Assembly: GCA_947503655.1 (NCBI GenBank)
Contig: CANNEP010000009.1
Location: forward strand, 1-54,316
DNA: 54,316 nt
Origin: an uncultured Microbacterium sp.
Lineage (GTDB): Bacteria; Actinomycetota; Actinomycetes; Actinomycetales; Microbacteriaceae
Direction: 5' to 3'
Positions within the stretch are counted from its first letter, which is position 1. Each line of letters opens with the position of its first letter. Position numbers and translations under genes: made by a program. The notes beneath the pieces are model-generated. The model searched no databases, was not told where the DNA came from, and worked only from the letters and a program-made list of their open reading frames with translations. Of this stretch, positions 36,086-44,765 are shown piece by piece.

Positions 36086-36091
36086 TAGACT
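36086..36091 (+). promoter_or_regulatory. -10 box upstream of pheS
   Basis: TAGACT is eight bases from GTG 36100, so the leader would be two bases or fewer. No T-box or attenuator is visible. Confidence 0.5.
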
Positions 36092-36099
36092 CGGTTATT

Positions 36100-37140
36100 G
36101 TGTCTGACTCACCAAACATCACTCCGGAAGCGGTCGCCGCAGCCGTGCAGGATGCCCTGGCCGCGTTCGCCGCAGCTGAGGATACTGCCGCGCTGAAGGC
36201 GGCTCGAGCCGCGCACTCTGCAGAAGGTTCGCCCCTTGCGAAGCTCAATGCATCGTTGCGCTCTGTCGCCCCCGAAAACAAGGCCGAATTCGGCAAGCTT
36301 GTGGGGCAAGCCCGAGGTGAGGTGAACAAGGCCTTTACGCAGCGCGAGGAAGAACTCGCGCAGGCAGAAACGGCCGCTCGCCTGGAGGCAGAGCGCGTCG
36401 ACATCACCGCAATCGCTTCGCGCACGCGCGTGGGTGCTCGCCACCCGCTGACGTTGTTGCAGGAGCAGATCAGCGACATCTTTGTCGGCATGGGGTGGGA
36501 AATCGCCGAAGGCCCCGAGCTTGAGCACGAGTGGTTCAACTTCGACGCCCTGAACTTCGACGAAGACCACCCGGCACGCCAGATGCAGGACACGTTCTTC
36601 GTTGACCCGGTCGCTCGTCACCTCGTGATGCGCACGCACACGTCACCGGTACAAATGCGCTCGATGCTCGAGCGTGATGTTCCGATCTACGTGTTGTGCC
36701 CGGGGCGTGTGTATCGCACCGATGAGTTCGACGCGACGCACCTGCCCGTCTTCAGCCAGTTCGAGGGTCTGGTCGTTGACAAGGGCATCACGATGGCGCA
36801 CCTCAAGGGCACGCTTGACCACGCCGCCAAGGTGCTGTTCGGACCCGAAGCGAAGACGCGGTTCCGCACCAACTACTTCCCGTTCACGGAACCGTCGGCG
36901 GAGCTGGATCTCTGGCACCCCACCTTCAAGGGTGGCGCCCGGTGGATCGAGTGGGGTGGCTGCGGCATGGTGAACCCCAACGTTTTGCGTGCCGCGGGGC
37001 TTGACCCCGAGGTGTACTCAGGATTCGCGTTCGGTATGGGCATTGAGCGCACGCTCATGTTCCGTAGCGACGTTCAAGATATGCGCGACATGGCCGAAGG
37101 CGATGTTCGCTTCAGTGAGCAGTTCGGAATGGTGGTCTGA
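36100..37140 (+). CDS. pheS: phenylalanine--tRNA ligase alpha subunit
   Basis: The catalytic subunit of the heterotetrameric PheRS, 346 residues: an N-terminal coiled coil (about 1-95) that grips tRNA, then the class II core with [10 protein letters not shown], motif 2 region ([27 protein letters not shown]) and motif 3 [13 protein letters not shown]. Start GTG 36100. It overlaps pheT by one base (TGATG), giving equal synthesis of the subunits. Confidence 0.96.
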   Translation: MSDSPNITPEAVAAAVQDALAAFAAAEDTAALKAARAAHSAEGSPLAKLNASLRSVAPENKAEFGKLVGQARGEVNKAFTQREEELAQAETAARLEAERVDITAIASRTRVGARHPLTLLQEQISDIFVGMGWEIAEGPELEHEWFNFDALNFDEDHPARQMQDTFFVDPVARHLVMRTHTSPVQMRSMLERDVPIYVLCPGRVYRTDEFDATHLPVFSQFEGLVVDKGITMAHLKGTLDHAAKVLFGPEAKTRFRTNYFPFTEPSAELDLWHPTFKGGARWIEWGGCGMVNPNVLRAAGLDPEVYSGFAFGMGIERTLMFRSDVQDMRDMAEGDVRFSEQFGMVV

Positions 37141-39665
37141 TGCGCGTCCCGCTTTCGTGGCTTCGCGAATACGTTGACATTCCGGCGGAAGCAACGCCCG
37201 AAGACATTCTCGCGTCGCTGGTTTCCGTCGGCTTTGAAGAAGAAGACGTTCACACGTTCGAGCTGACCGGCCCGATCGTTGTGGGTCAGGTTCTCGACTT
37301 TGTCGAAGAGCCGCAGTCCAACGGCAAGACGATCCGCTGGTGCCAGGTGCAGGTTGCTCCCGAGGGAGAAACCGCCGCTGACGGCGGCGAAGCCATTCAC
37401 GGCATCGTGTGTGGTGCGTCGAACTTCCTCAAGGGCGACAAAGTCGTTGTGACGCTTCCGGGTGCCGTGCTGCCCGGCCCGTTCCCGATCGCCGCGCGCA
37501 AGACCTACGGTCACGTCTCCGACGGCATGATGGCCTCGGCGAAGGAACTCGGTCTCGGCACCGACCACGCCGGCATCATCCGTCTCGCCGAGCTCGGCGT
37601 TGACGGCCCGATCGGTTCCGACGCGCTCGCGTTGCTCGGTCTCGATGACGTTGCCGTTGAAATCAACGTCACGCCTGACCGCGGCTACGCCATGAGCCTG
37701 CGCGGTGTCGCGCGCGAATACGCGCTGGCTACCGGTGCTGAATTCCGCGACCCGGCAGATGTTGACTTCGCCGCTCTCGAGCAGGGCACCGGCTTCCCGC
37801 TGACCGTGCAAGACGACAACCCGATCCGTGGCAAGGCCGCGGTCAACGAGTTCGTCGTGCGCGTTGTTCGTGACGTTGACCCGTCGCGCCCGACGCCGCC
37901 ATGGATGGTCGCGCGCCTCACGCTCGCGGGCATCCGCTCGCTCGGCATCCTGATCGACATCACGAACTACGTGATGCTCGAGCTCGGCAACCCGCTGCAC
38001 GGCTACGACCTCGACACGCTCACCGGTGGCATCACCGTGCGCCGCGCGCACGAGGGTGAAACCTTCGAGACCCTTGACGGACAGAAGCGTAACCTCCACG
38101 TCGAAGACCTCCTCATCACCGATGACAAGGGTCCAATTGGTCTTGCCGGCGTGATGGGTGGCCTGCACTCGGAGATGAGCGGAACCACGAAGAACGTCCT
38201 CATTGAGGCGGCAAACTTCGACACGGTTTCGATTGCGCGCTCGGCTCGCCGTCACAAGCTGCCGTCCGAAGCGTCGAAGCGCTTCGAGCGTGGCGTTGAC
38301 CCGCTCATCGGCTTCGTTGCCGCTCGCCGCGTGGCCGACCTCATGGTCGAACTTGCCGGTGGTACGCACGACACCACCGGTGGCGCCCTGTTCACCGAGG
38401 TCTTCACCGAGGCCATCGCGCTACCGCACGGTTTCGTGTCTGGCCTGATCGGCGTTGACTACACGTCAGAAGAGGTCGTTGACGCACTCACGCGTATCGG
38501 CTGCGACGTCACCGACGAGGCTGACTCGTACGAGGTCGTACCGCCGACGTGGCGCCCCGACCTCACCGACAAGTGGACGCTCGCCGAAGAGGTTGCGCGG
38601 GTACACGGCCTCGACCGCATTCCGTCGGTGCTGCCGACGCCGCCGTCGGGCCGTGGTTTCACCGCTGCCCAGCAGGCTCGCCGCCGTGTGTCCAACGCGC
38701 TGGCCGCAGCAGGCTTCGTCGAGACCCCGTCGTTCCCGTTCACGACGGCTGAGGCGAACAACCTGCACGGTTCCGCCGCCGGCGACGAGCTGCCCAGCAT
38801 TAAGCTGGCCAACGCTCTCGACGGTCAGGCGGCGTTCTTGCGCCGCTCCCTGGTTCCGGGTCTCCTCGCCGTTGCTCACCGCAACGCCTCGCGCGGACTC
38901 ACCGACCTGTCGCTGTTTGAAACCGGTGCGGTCTTCCTGCCCGAACCGGGTGTCGAATACGGCACCGTCGACGTTCCGCCGCTGGGGGAGCGCCCGAGCG
39001 AAGAGACGCTGAACGCGCTGTTCGCGGCCATCCCGCCGCAGCCGCGCCACGTTGCGGTGCTCCTCGCCGGCAATATTGCGCCGAAGCAGCCGGGCCGTGC
39101 CGCCGAGGCTGCCGGTCTTGCCGAAGCCCTCGACGCCGTGCGCGTCATCGCTGCTGCCGCCGGCGTGCAGATTGACGTGGTTCAGGGACAGCGCGCGGCG
39201 CTGCACCCAGGGCGCACGGGTCTGCTGAGCATCAACGGAACCACGGTGGGCTACGTGGGTGAAGTTCTGCCCGCGGTTGCCGAAGAAGCAGATCTGCACG
39301 GCCGCGTTGTCGTCGCCGAGCTCGACCTCGACGCTGTGATTGACGCTGTCGGTGCCCTCCAGGTCGCCGAGAACCTGAGCAGCTTCCCCGCGGCAACGCA
39401 GGATGTGTCGCTCATTGTTCCGGCGGAGGTTCCGGCGGTCGAGGTTGCCGCGGCGCTCGTTGCGGGTGCTGGCGATCTGCTGGAGTCAACGCGTCTGGTT
39501 GACGACTACCGCGGACAGGGCGTAGACGAGGGTTCCAAGAGCCTCACGTTTGCACTGCGCTTCCGCGCCGGAGACCGCACGCTCACGGCCGCTGAGGCGA
39601 CCGAAGCGAAGCTCGCCGGTGTGGCTGTCGCCGCCGAGAAGTTCGGCGCGCAGATCCGCGACTAA
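37140..39665 (+). CDS. pheT: phenylalanine--tRNA ligase beta subunit
   Basis: The 841-residue beta subunit: start [15 protein letters not shown], tRNA-binding OB domain (about 40-165), B3/B4 editing domain (about 215-400), B5 domain (about 415-490), class II-like core and a C-terminal ferredoxin-fold anticodon-binding domain (about 745-841, ending SLTFALRFRAGDRTL). The editing domain removes mischarged tyrosine. It ends at a bidirectional terminator. Confidence 0.96.
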   Translation: MRVPLSWLREYVDIPAEATPEDILASLVSVGFEEEDVHTFELTGPIVVGQVLDFVEEPQSNGKTIRWCQVQVAPEGETAADGGEAIHGIVCGASNFLKGDKVVVTLPGAVLPGPFPIAARKTYGHVSDGMMASAKELGLGTDHAGIIRLAELGVDGPIGSDALALLGLDDVAVEINVTPDRGYAMSLRGVAREYALATGAEFRDPADVDFAALEQGTGFPLTVQDDNPIRGKAAVNEFVVRVVRDVDPSRPTPPWMVARLTLAGIRSLGILIDITNYVMLELGNPLHGYDLDTLTGGITVRRAHEGETFETLDGQKRNLHVEDLLITDDKGPIGLAGVMGGLHSEMSGTTKNVLIEAANFDTVSIARSARRHKLPSEASKRFERGVDPLIGFVAARRVADLMVELAGGTHDTTGGALFTEVFTEAIALPHGFVSGLIGVDYTSEEVVDALTRIGCDVTDEADSYEVVPPTWRPDLTDKWTLAEEVARVHGLDRIPSVLPTPPSGRGFTAAQQARRRVSNALAAAGFVETPSFPFTTAEANNLHGSAAGDELPSIKLANALDGQAAFLRRSLVPGLLAVAHRNASRGLTDLSLFETGAVFLPEPGVEYGTVDVPPLGERPSEETLNALFAAIPPQPRHVAVLLAGNIAPKQPGRAAEAAGLAEALDAVRVIAAAAGVQIDVVQGQRAALHPGRTGLLSINGTTVGYVGEVLPAVAEEADLHGRVVVAELDLDAVIDAVGALQVAENLSSFPAATQDVSLIVPAEVPAVEVAAALVAGAGDLLESTRLVDDYRGQGVDEGSKSLTFALRFRAGDRTLTAAEATEAKLAGVAVAAEKFGAQIRD

Positions 39666-40464
39666 GAATTAACGAAAAGACCTCCGGGCGCGCACATGCG
39701 CTCCGGAGGTCTTTTCGTTGTGCTGGCAGCCAGCCCGCTGGTTCCGCTGCCCTATTCGGCAGACTTGCCTGCTCAAGGTACGAGTACGCGGTCACGCGCG
39801 AAATACCGAGACGTTTCGCGATGGCCTCGACCGACTTGCGCATTTGGGTCGCGCCGCGCTGATCCAGACGCTGCAACACGAGGATCTTGTCGTCACGCGT
39901 CATCTGGGTGACCGGAACCCCAATGTCAGTGATGACTTCGGTAATCATGGCGTCCATGACCGTGACGAGGTCGGTTCCGAAGTGCTCGCGCGGAGAGGCG
40001 CCGGTGCGCTCGTCGGGCATGAGGGCCTGGAGCGCGAGCTTGGCGTTCTGCAGGGGGCTGAGGTCGACGTTGACGCACAGTGACGCGATGATGCTGCCCT
40101 CGTCGTTGCGGAAGTACATCGATGAACAGCGCAGGGGGCGACCGTCGCTCGTGGTTGCGCTGTAGCCGAACGCATCGTGCTCGCCCTGACGATCACGCAT
40201 CACATCAAGACCGAGTGACGTTGACGGGCCGCCGACCTTGCGGCCGGTGATGTGACCGTTTGTAATCGCCATGATCGTGTGGTCGAGATCGACATCGCTG
40301 CCATCGAGATTGTGCAGCACGACCTCGACGTGGGGGCCGGCGGCTGACGCCAGCGTGCGCAAGACAGGGCCGTACAACTCGAGCACTTCGCCCGCGTTCT
40401 CAAACGTGCGATTGACGCTGCCGCCGGCAAACATGTCGGTGATATCGGGAACCCCTGTGTTCAT
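39583..40464 (-). CDS. YheO/DauR-type PAS and helix-turn-helix regulator with anomalous C-terminus
   Basis: The N-terminal part (about residues 20-140, LYGPVLRTLASAAGPHVEVVLHNL and YFRNDEGSIIASLCVNVDLS) is the YheO PAS-like domain; the C-terminal helix-turn-helix is SVEAIAKRLGISRVTAYSYLEQ, ending near residue 232. Homologues normally stop there. Here the frame continues 61 more Arg/Ser-rich residues through the pheT terminator and 83 bases into antisense pheT. A TGA (39773-39775) and a TAG (39752-39754), both in the same other frame, sit right after the helix-turn-helix, so a one-base indel is possible. ATG 40464 has a CATGAT box six bases upstream. Tandem ACA-N3-TGTCT repeats overlap the promoter, which suggests autoregulation. 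Confidence 0.75.
   Translation of the reverse strand: MNTGVPDITDMFAGGSVNRTFENAGEVLELYGPVLRTLASAAGPHVEVVLHNLDGSDVDLDHTIMAITNGHITGRKVGGPSTSLGLDVMRDRQGEHDAFGYSATTSDGRPLRCSSMYFRNDEGSIIASLCVNVDLSPLQNAKLALQALMPDERTGASPREHFGTDLVTVMDAMITEVITDIGVPVTQMTRDDKILVLQRLDQRGATQMRKSVEAIAKRLGISRVTAYSYLEQASLPNRAAEPAGWLPAQRKDLRSACARPEVFSLILSRGSARRTSRRRQPHRRASLRSPQRP
39671..39719. terminator. bidirectional terminator after pheT
   Basis: AACGAAAAGACCTCCGG (39671-39687) pairs perfectly with its 17-base complement (39703-39719), ending CTTTTCGTT. It is A-rich on the left and T-rich on the right, so it should stop transcription from both sides. Confidence 0.9.
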
Positions 40465-40480
40465 GTACCCATCATGCTTT

Positions 40481-40532
40481 ACAAAATGTCTCTGCACCCT
40501 TTTACAAATTGTCTATTGCACGTACATGCTGT
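40481..40532 (+). promoter_or_regulatory. three tandem ACA-N3-TGT elements between the YheO-type regulator and the small gene
   Basis: ACAAAATGT (40481-40489), ACAAATTGT (40504-40512) and ACATGCTGT (40524-40532) are each followed by CT, spaced 23 and 20 bases. The first two lie in longer direct repeats (40478-40497 and 40501-40521, TTTACAAA.TGTCT..TGCAC). This is the expected geometry of a multi-site operator for the divergent regulator. Confidence 0.6.
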
Positions 40533-40614
40533 CTAGGTCGCAGTGGTTTATCGACAACGTACGTGGGGACGGCGTTGCTGTTCCCTCCTGTATTCACGGA
40601 GCAAGGAGGCTCAC

Positions 40615-40785
40615 ATGGCGGTTGGTGGCGATCGACTAAATCTCACCCCGAAGCAGCGCAAACCCATTGCTGGGGGTGCCATCGGCACCCTCTCCGGTGG
40701 TCTGATGGCTCCGAGCTCGACAACATCCTGGTTGAAATCGACGTGGTGGCAGCGCTTCCGCAGGCGTAATTCGCGCGACCAATGA
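40615..40785 (+). CDS. hypothetical 56-residue basic, tryptophan-rich protein with a glycine zipper
   Basis: Not recognised. AAGGAGG lies five bases upstream of ATG 40615 and a terminator hairpin begins three bases after the TGA, so this is a complete small gene. The protein has ten Lys/Arg against two Asp. A short apolar stretch, IAGGAIGTLSGGLM (18-31), has the GxxxGxxxG spacing at G20, G24 and G28. W39, W44 and W45 precede a basic QRFRRRNSR end. It has no signal peptide. The composition would suit a membrane-active or membrane-associated peptide, but that is inference. It lies downstream of the operator repeats and upstream of the DUF4956-VTC pair. Confidence 0.6.
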   Translation: MAVGGDRLNLTPKQRKPIAGGAIGTLSGGLMAPSSTTSWLKSTWWQRFRRRNSRDQ

Positions 40786-40787
40786 GA

Positions 40788-40827
40788 GTGGCGGACGAGT
40801 GGGTAATCCACTCGCCCGTCACTTTTT
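40788..40827 (+). terminator. terminator of the 56-residue gene
   Basis: GTGGCGGACGAGTGG (40788-40802) pairs with CCACTCGCCCGTCAC (40808-40822), with one mismatch and one wobble, followed by TTTTTG. Confidence 0.85.
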
Positions 40828-40926
40828 GTTCACTGTCGCAATACCTATGGAAACTCTTAGTGACGAATTAGAGGTGGCTTAGGGGTGGTCTCCACGATGG
40901 AAATACCAAGACCTCAAGGAGTCATC

Positions 40927-41568
40927 ATGGCCACGCAATCCATCATCATGCTGGGCGCGAACCTCGCCGCCGTTCTCATCCTCACACTCGCGTTGTACTA
41001 CCCGCGTCATCACCGGCGTGACCTCGTTGTCGCCTTCACCGGTGTCAACATCGGTGTCTTCGCCGTCACCATCGTGCTCGGCTCAGCCGAGGTCGCGATG
41101 GGCCTGGGACTCGGACTCTTCGGCGTGCTGTCGATCATTCGCCTGCGGTCGTCAGAGATCTCGCAGCGCGAAGTCGCGTACTACTTCGCTTCTCTCGCCA
41201 TCGGCCTGCTCTTTGGCCTCGGCAACGCTCAGCTGTGGGTTCCGGTCGCGCTCGCGGCATTGATTCTCACGGTCATGGCCGTCGTTGATCACCCGGCCGT
41301 ATTTGCCAGCACGCGTCACCAGGTCATCAACCTCGATCGCGCCATCACGAACGACGAAGAACTGAAGTACACCCTGGAACAGCGCCTCGGTGCGACGGTG
41401 CGCTCGTTCTCGGTTGAGCGCCTCGACCTGGTGAACGACACCACCCTTGTCAACGTGTGCTTCCGGGTTCCGTCGACCAAGCACCCCGTGGTTCCGGCAC
41501 CGCCCGCGCCCCTGCGGTTCACAGCGCGTGCGCAGCAACCTGCAAGCGTGCTGACCGGTGGTGCCTGA
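40927..41568 (+). CDS. DUF4956 domain-containing membrane protein
   Basis: A 213-residue protein with about four membrane helices (roughly residues 6-22, 37-53, 55-75 and 95-125) and the DUF4956 core GLGLGLFGVLSIIRLRSSEISQREVAYYFASLAIGL. A cytoplasmic C-terminal domain of about 80 residues follows (VINLDRAITNDEELKYTLEQRLG). AAGGAG is upstream of ATG 40927. The one-base overlap with the VTC gene implies a joint function; DUF4956 and VTC genes are frequently paired, often with a CotH kinase, which is absent here. The activity is unknown. Confidence 0.85.
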   Translation: MATQSIIMLGANLAAVLILTLALYYPRHHRRDLVVAFTGVNIGVFAVTIVLGSAEVAMGLGLGLFGVLSIIRLRSSEISQREVAYYFASLAIGLLFGLGNAQLWVPVALAALILTVMAVVDHPAVFASTRHQVINLDRAITNDEELKYTLEQRLGATVRSFSVERLDLVNDTTLVNVCFRVPSTKHPVVPAPPAPLRFTARAQQPASVLTGGA

Positions 41569-42323
41569 TGCGTGCCACACAGCGATTCGCCCCAATCAGT
41601 CTGCACGACCTCGTTTCCGACGCCGGGCTCATGACGAGGCTCGACCGCAAGTACCTTTTGCCGCTCGATGACGTTGCGCCGCTCCTTCACCAGCTCAACC
41701 CGGAGACGCGCGTTCTGCAAATCGATGATGAGCGCACGTTTCGCTACCGCTCGGTGTACTTCGATACGCCCGATTTGAAGAGCTATCACACCGCCGCGCA
41801 ACCCCGCCGGCGCCGGTTCAAGGTGCGCACGCGCAGCTACGTTGACACCGGGGGAGCATTCATCGAAGTGAAGCTCCGCGGGCCGCGCGGCGTGACAGCA
41901 AAGAGCCGTCGCGAGATTGCTCAGACTGAGACTGATCGTCTCACTGATGACGTTCGTGCCACGGTTGCCAACTTGCTTGAGTCCGGTGCCGTCGATGGTG
42001 CGATCGCGTGGGAGCTCCAGCCCACCGTGGCCTCCACCTACGAACGCACCACGCTGTTGGCTCACGAGGGGTACGCGAGGGCCACGATCGACACCGCGCT
42101 CGCGTGGGATGACCACGACGGTGACCGCCTGCGCATGGCCGACATGGCCATCGTTGAAACGAAGTCGTCAGCGCAACCGTCCGAGATTGATCGTCGACTG
42201 TGGCGCATGGGCTACCGCCCGCAATCGATGAGCAAATACGGCACCGGTATGGCGGCGCTGCGGCCGCATTTGCCGTCGAACCGCTGGACGCGATTGGTAC
42301 GCGGGCCGTTCTCCGGCCACTGA
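41568..42323 (+). CDS. VTC-domain protein (polyphosphate polymerase-like)
   Basis: A 251-residue tunnel-fold (CYTH-like) protein of the VTC family, whose eukaryotic member Vtc4 makes polyphosphate from ATP at membranes. Basic and acidic tunnel residues are visible: RLDRKYLLP near residue 23, FRYRSVYFDTPDL, RRRRFKVRTRSY, FIEVKLRGPRG, a late VETKSSAQPSEID and SMSKYGTG near the end. ATG 41568 overlaps the DUF4956 stop (TGATG), so the membrane partner probably anchors it. Polyphosphate synthesis is a family-based guess; bacterial VTC proteins are little studied. Confidence 0.82.
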   Translation: MRATQRFAPISLHDLVSDAGLMTRLDRKYLLPLDDVAPLLHQLNPETRVLQIDDERTFRYRSVYFDTPDLKSYHTAAQPRRRRFKVRTRSYVDTGGAFIEVKLRGPRGVTAKSRREIAQTETDRLTDDVRATVANLLESGAVDGAIAWELQPTVASTYERTTLLAHEGYARATIDTALAWDDHDGDRLRMADMAIVETKSSAQPSEIDRRLWRMGYRPQSMSKYGTGMAALRPHLPSNRWTRLVRGPFSGH

Positions 42324-42340
42324 ATTTCGGCTTCATAACG

Positions 42341-42372
42341 GGGCGGCAGATTGCGAACGCGATTTGCCGCCC
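42341..42372 (+). terminator. hairpin after the VTC gene
   Basis: GGGCGGCA (42341-42348) pairs with TGCCGCCC (42365-42372), with pairing extending inward through GATT/GCGATT-like sequence. The remaining gap up to argC (to 42564) holds no convincing gene; an imperfect CGTATGCAGAGGAATGC near 42501 could be an ARG box but is weak. Confidence 0.65.
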
Positions 42373-42552
42373 TCTGCCTTGGAAGAGTAACCTCACACCA
42401 TGCCTTGCGCTCAGCCGTCGACCACGCTCGCTTCGAGCGTCTCTGTCGTGCGCCGACGCCGCGGCGGCCGCCGAATTTAGGCGACCCGCGTTCAGCGCTG
42501 CGTATGCAGAGGAATGCCGGTGTCGCCGCCTTGGGCCCCCATTCCGCTGAAT

Positions 42553-42558
42553 TAAGGT
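42553..42558 (+). promoter_or_regulatory. -10 box of argC, leaderless type
   Basis: TAAGGT is followed by six bases and then ATG 42565. Confidence 0.6.
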
Positions 42559-42564
42559 AGAGAT

Positions 42565-43611
42565 ATGACGTATTCGGTCGCCGTATCCGGCGCATCCGGT
42601 TATGCGGGCGGCGAGATTCTGCGCCTCCTGGCAAACCACCCCGACGTTGAGATTCGCACGGTTACTGCGCACTCGAACGCCGGTCAGCCACTCGTGCAGC
42701 ACCAGCCGCACTTGCGTTCGCTCACGCACCTGGAGCTGCAAGACACGACGCCGGAGATTCTCGCCGGGCACGATGTTGTCTTCTTGGCGTTGCCGCACGG
42801 TCAGTCGGGTCAGTACACCGACGCCCTCGGCGACACGCCTCTTGTGATTGACGCGGGCGCCGACCACCGCCTCACCGACCCCGCGTCGTGGGAGGCCTTC
42901 TATGGTGGTCACTTCAACGACCCGTGGACGTACGGCGTGCCCGAGCTCCTCGTCGGCGACGGTCGCAAGCAGCGCGAGAACCTCGTCGGGGCGAGCCGTA
43001 TTGCCGCACCCGGCTGCAACGCATCGACCGTCAGTTTGAGCCTCGTACCCGGTATTGCTGCCGGCGTGATCGAGTCTGAAGACATCGTCACGGTGCTCGC
43101 AGTGGGCCCGTCGGGTGCTGGCAAGAGCGCAAAGACCAACCTTCTCGCCAGCGAGATCCTTGGTTCTGCTAATCCTTATGCCGTGGGCGGAACACACCGC
43201 CACATTCCCGAGATTCAGCAGGCGCTGAAGAACGCGGGTGCCGGAACCGTGACGCTGTCGTTCACGCCGGTGCTGGTTCCGATGTCTCGCGGAATCCTCG
43301 CGACCTCGACCGCGAAGATCGCCGATGGCGTCACCGACGCGCAGATTCGTGATGCGTGGGAGAGCGCGTACGGCAACGAAACGTTTGTGCAGTTGCTGCC
43401 CGAGGGGCAGTTCCCGCGCACCGCAGATGTCGTGGGCGCGAACACCGCGCTCATGGGCCTGGCTATTGACCATGCCGCTAACCGCGTCATCGTGGTGACC
43501 GCCGTCGACAACCTGGCCAAGGGCACCGCTGGTGCCGCAATTCAATCAATGAACATTGCGCTGGGGCTCAACGAGAGCACCGGCTTAAGCGTGAATGGAG
43601 TAGCACCGTGA
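42565..43611 (+). CDS. argC: N-acetyl-gamma-glutamyl-phosphate reductase
   Basis: ArgC reduces N-acetylglutamyl phosphate with NADPH, the third arginine step. The 348-residue protein has the nucleotide-binding GASGYAGGE at about 9-17, the catalytic C151 in APGCNAST and [10 protein letters not shown] later. It is the first gene of a tightly coupled argCJBDFH cluster and overlaps argJ by four bases. Confidence 0.96.
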   Translation: MTYSVAVSGASGYAGGEILRLLANHPDVEIRTVTAHSNAGQPLVQHQPHLRSLTHLELQDTTPEILAGHDVVFLALPHGQSGQYTDALGDTPLVIDAGADHRLTDPASWEAFYGGHFNDPWTYGVPELLVGDGRKQRENLVGASRIAAPGCNASTVSLSLVPGIAAGVIESEDIVTVLAVGPSGAGKSAKTNLLASEILGSANPYAVGGTHRHIPEIQQALKNAGAGTVTLSFTPVLVPMSRGILATSTAKIADGVTDAQIRDAWESAYGNETFVQLLPEGQFPRTADVVGANTALMGLAIDHAANRVIVVTAVDNLAKGTAGAAIQSMNIALGLNESTGLSVNGVAP

Positions 43612-44765
43612 GTGTCACGGCAGCACAAGGATTCGAAGCCGCAGGCGTTGCGGTCGGCTTGAAGTCGACCGGCAATCGAGATGTTGCTGTCGTCGTGAAC
43701 CGCGGGCCGCTCAAGGTGGGTGCTGCCGTGTTCACGTCGAACCGCGCGCAGGCCAACCCCATCATTTGGTCGAAGCAGGTGTTGCAAGACGGCGTTGTTG
43801 AAGCTGTCGTGCTGAACTCGGGTGGCGCAAACTGCTTCACCGGTTCGTTTGGATTTCAGACCACGCACCAGACCGCTGAGAAGGCCGCCGAACTGCTGGG
43901 CGTGAGCGCAGGCGACATCGTGGTGTGCTCCACGGGCCTCATTGGGTTCGGTGACGAAGGCTTCCGTGCCAAGGTTCTCACCGGCGTTGAGCAGGGTATT
44001 GCCGAGCTGTCGACCGACGGCGGCGAAAACGCCTCGCTCGCGATCATGACGACCGACTCGAAGCCGAAGCGTGCTGTTGCCGAGGGCGACGGCTGGACGA
44101 TCGGTGGCATGGCTAAGGGTGCCGGCATGCTGGCTCCGGGCCTCGCCACGATGCTCGTCGTCATCACGACCGACGCGGTGCTGACCGCTGAGCAAGCCGA
44201 CCAGGCGTTGCGCGCAGCGACCAACGTCACGTTCGACCGCCTCGACTCCGACGGCTGCATGTCGACCAACGACCAGGTCACCCTGATGGTTTCAGGCGCT
44301 TCGGGCGTCACGCCTGACCTCGACGCTTTCACCGCCGCGCTGCGCGACGTGAGCGACAACCTCGCCGCACAGCTGCAGAGCGACGCCGAGGGCGCCAGCC
44401 ACGACATCACGATCGACGTGCAGAACGCTGCGACCGAAGCCGACGCTGTTGAGGTGGGTCGCTCGGTTGCCCGCAACAACCTGTTCAAGGCCGCGATCTT
44501 CGGCAACGACCCGAACTGGGGTCGTGTGCTCGCCGCGATCGGAACCACGCAGGCAGCGTTTGACCCGTACGACGTTGACGTCTTCATGAACGGCGTGCGC
44601 GTCTGCACCGCCGGCGGCCCCGACCGCCCGCGCGAAGAGGTCGACCTGACTCCTCGCGCCACGAGCCTCGTGATCGACCTCAAGGTCGGCACCGCTGAAG
44701 CTCGCATTCGCACCAACGACCTCACGCACGACTACGTCCACGAGAACAGCGCCTACGCCTCATGA
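43608..44765 (+). CDS. argJ: bifunctional ornithine acetyltransferase/N-acetylglutamate synthase
   Basis: ArgJ recycles the acetyl group from N-acetylornithine to glutamate. The 385-residue precursor self-cleaves before the nucleophile T181 in GLATMLVV, giving alpha and beta chains. [10 protein letters not shown] and a [14 protein letters not shown] segment are typical. Whether it also uses acetyl-CoA cannot be seen. GTG 43608 overlaps the argC stop; argB overlaps by four bases. Confidence 0.95.
   Translation: MSVTAAQGFEAAGVAVGLKSTGNRDVAVVVNRGPLKVGAAVFTSNRAQANPIIWSKQVLQDGVVEAVVLNSGGANCFTGSFGFQTTHQTAEKAAELLGVSAGDIVVCSTGLIGFGDEGFRAKVLTGVEQGIAELSTDGGENASLAIMTTDSKPKRAVAEGDGWTIGGMAKGAGMLAPGLATMLVVITTDAVLTAEQADQALRAATNVTFDRLDSDGCMSTNDQVTLMVSGASGVTPDLDAFTAALRDVSDNLAAQLQSDAEGASHDITIDVQNAATEADAVEVGRSVARNNLFKAAIFGNDPNWGRVLAAIGTTQAAFDPYDVDVFMNGVRVCTAGGPDRPREEVDLTPRATSLVIDLKVGTAEARIRTNDLTHDYVHENSAYAS

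Noticed and set aside
36008..36099. T-box leader before pheS (and before tyrS)
   Set aside because: The -10 boxes lie within eight bases of the start codons, leaving no leader, and no T-box sequence is seen.
42324..42564. Small open frames between the VTC gene and argC
   Set aside because: No Shine-Dalgarno or conserved-looking product; the region holds a terminator hairpin and the argC promoter.
41941..43545. Minus-strand open frame of over 500 codons across the VTC end and argC
   Set aside because: It spans a terminator and a promoter and is antisense to two well-supported genes.
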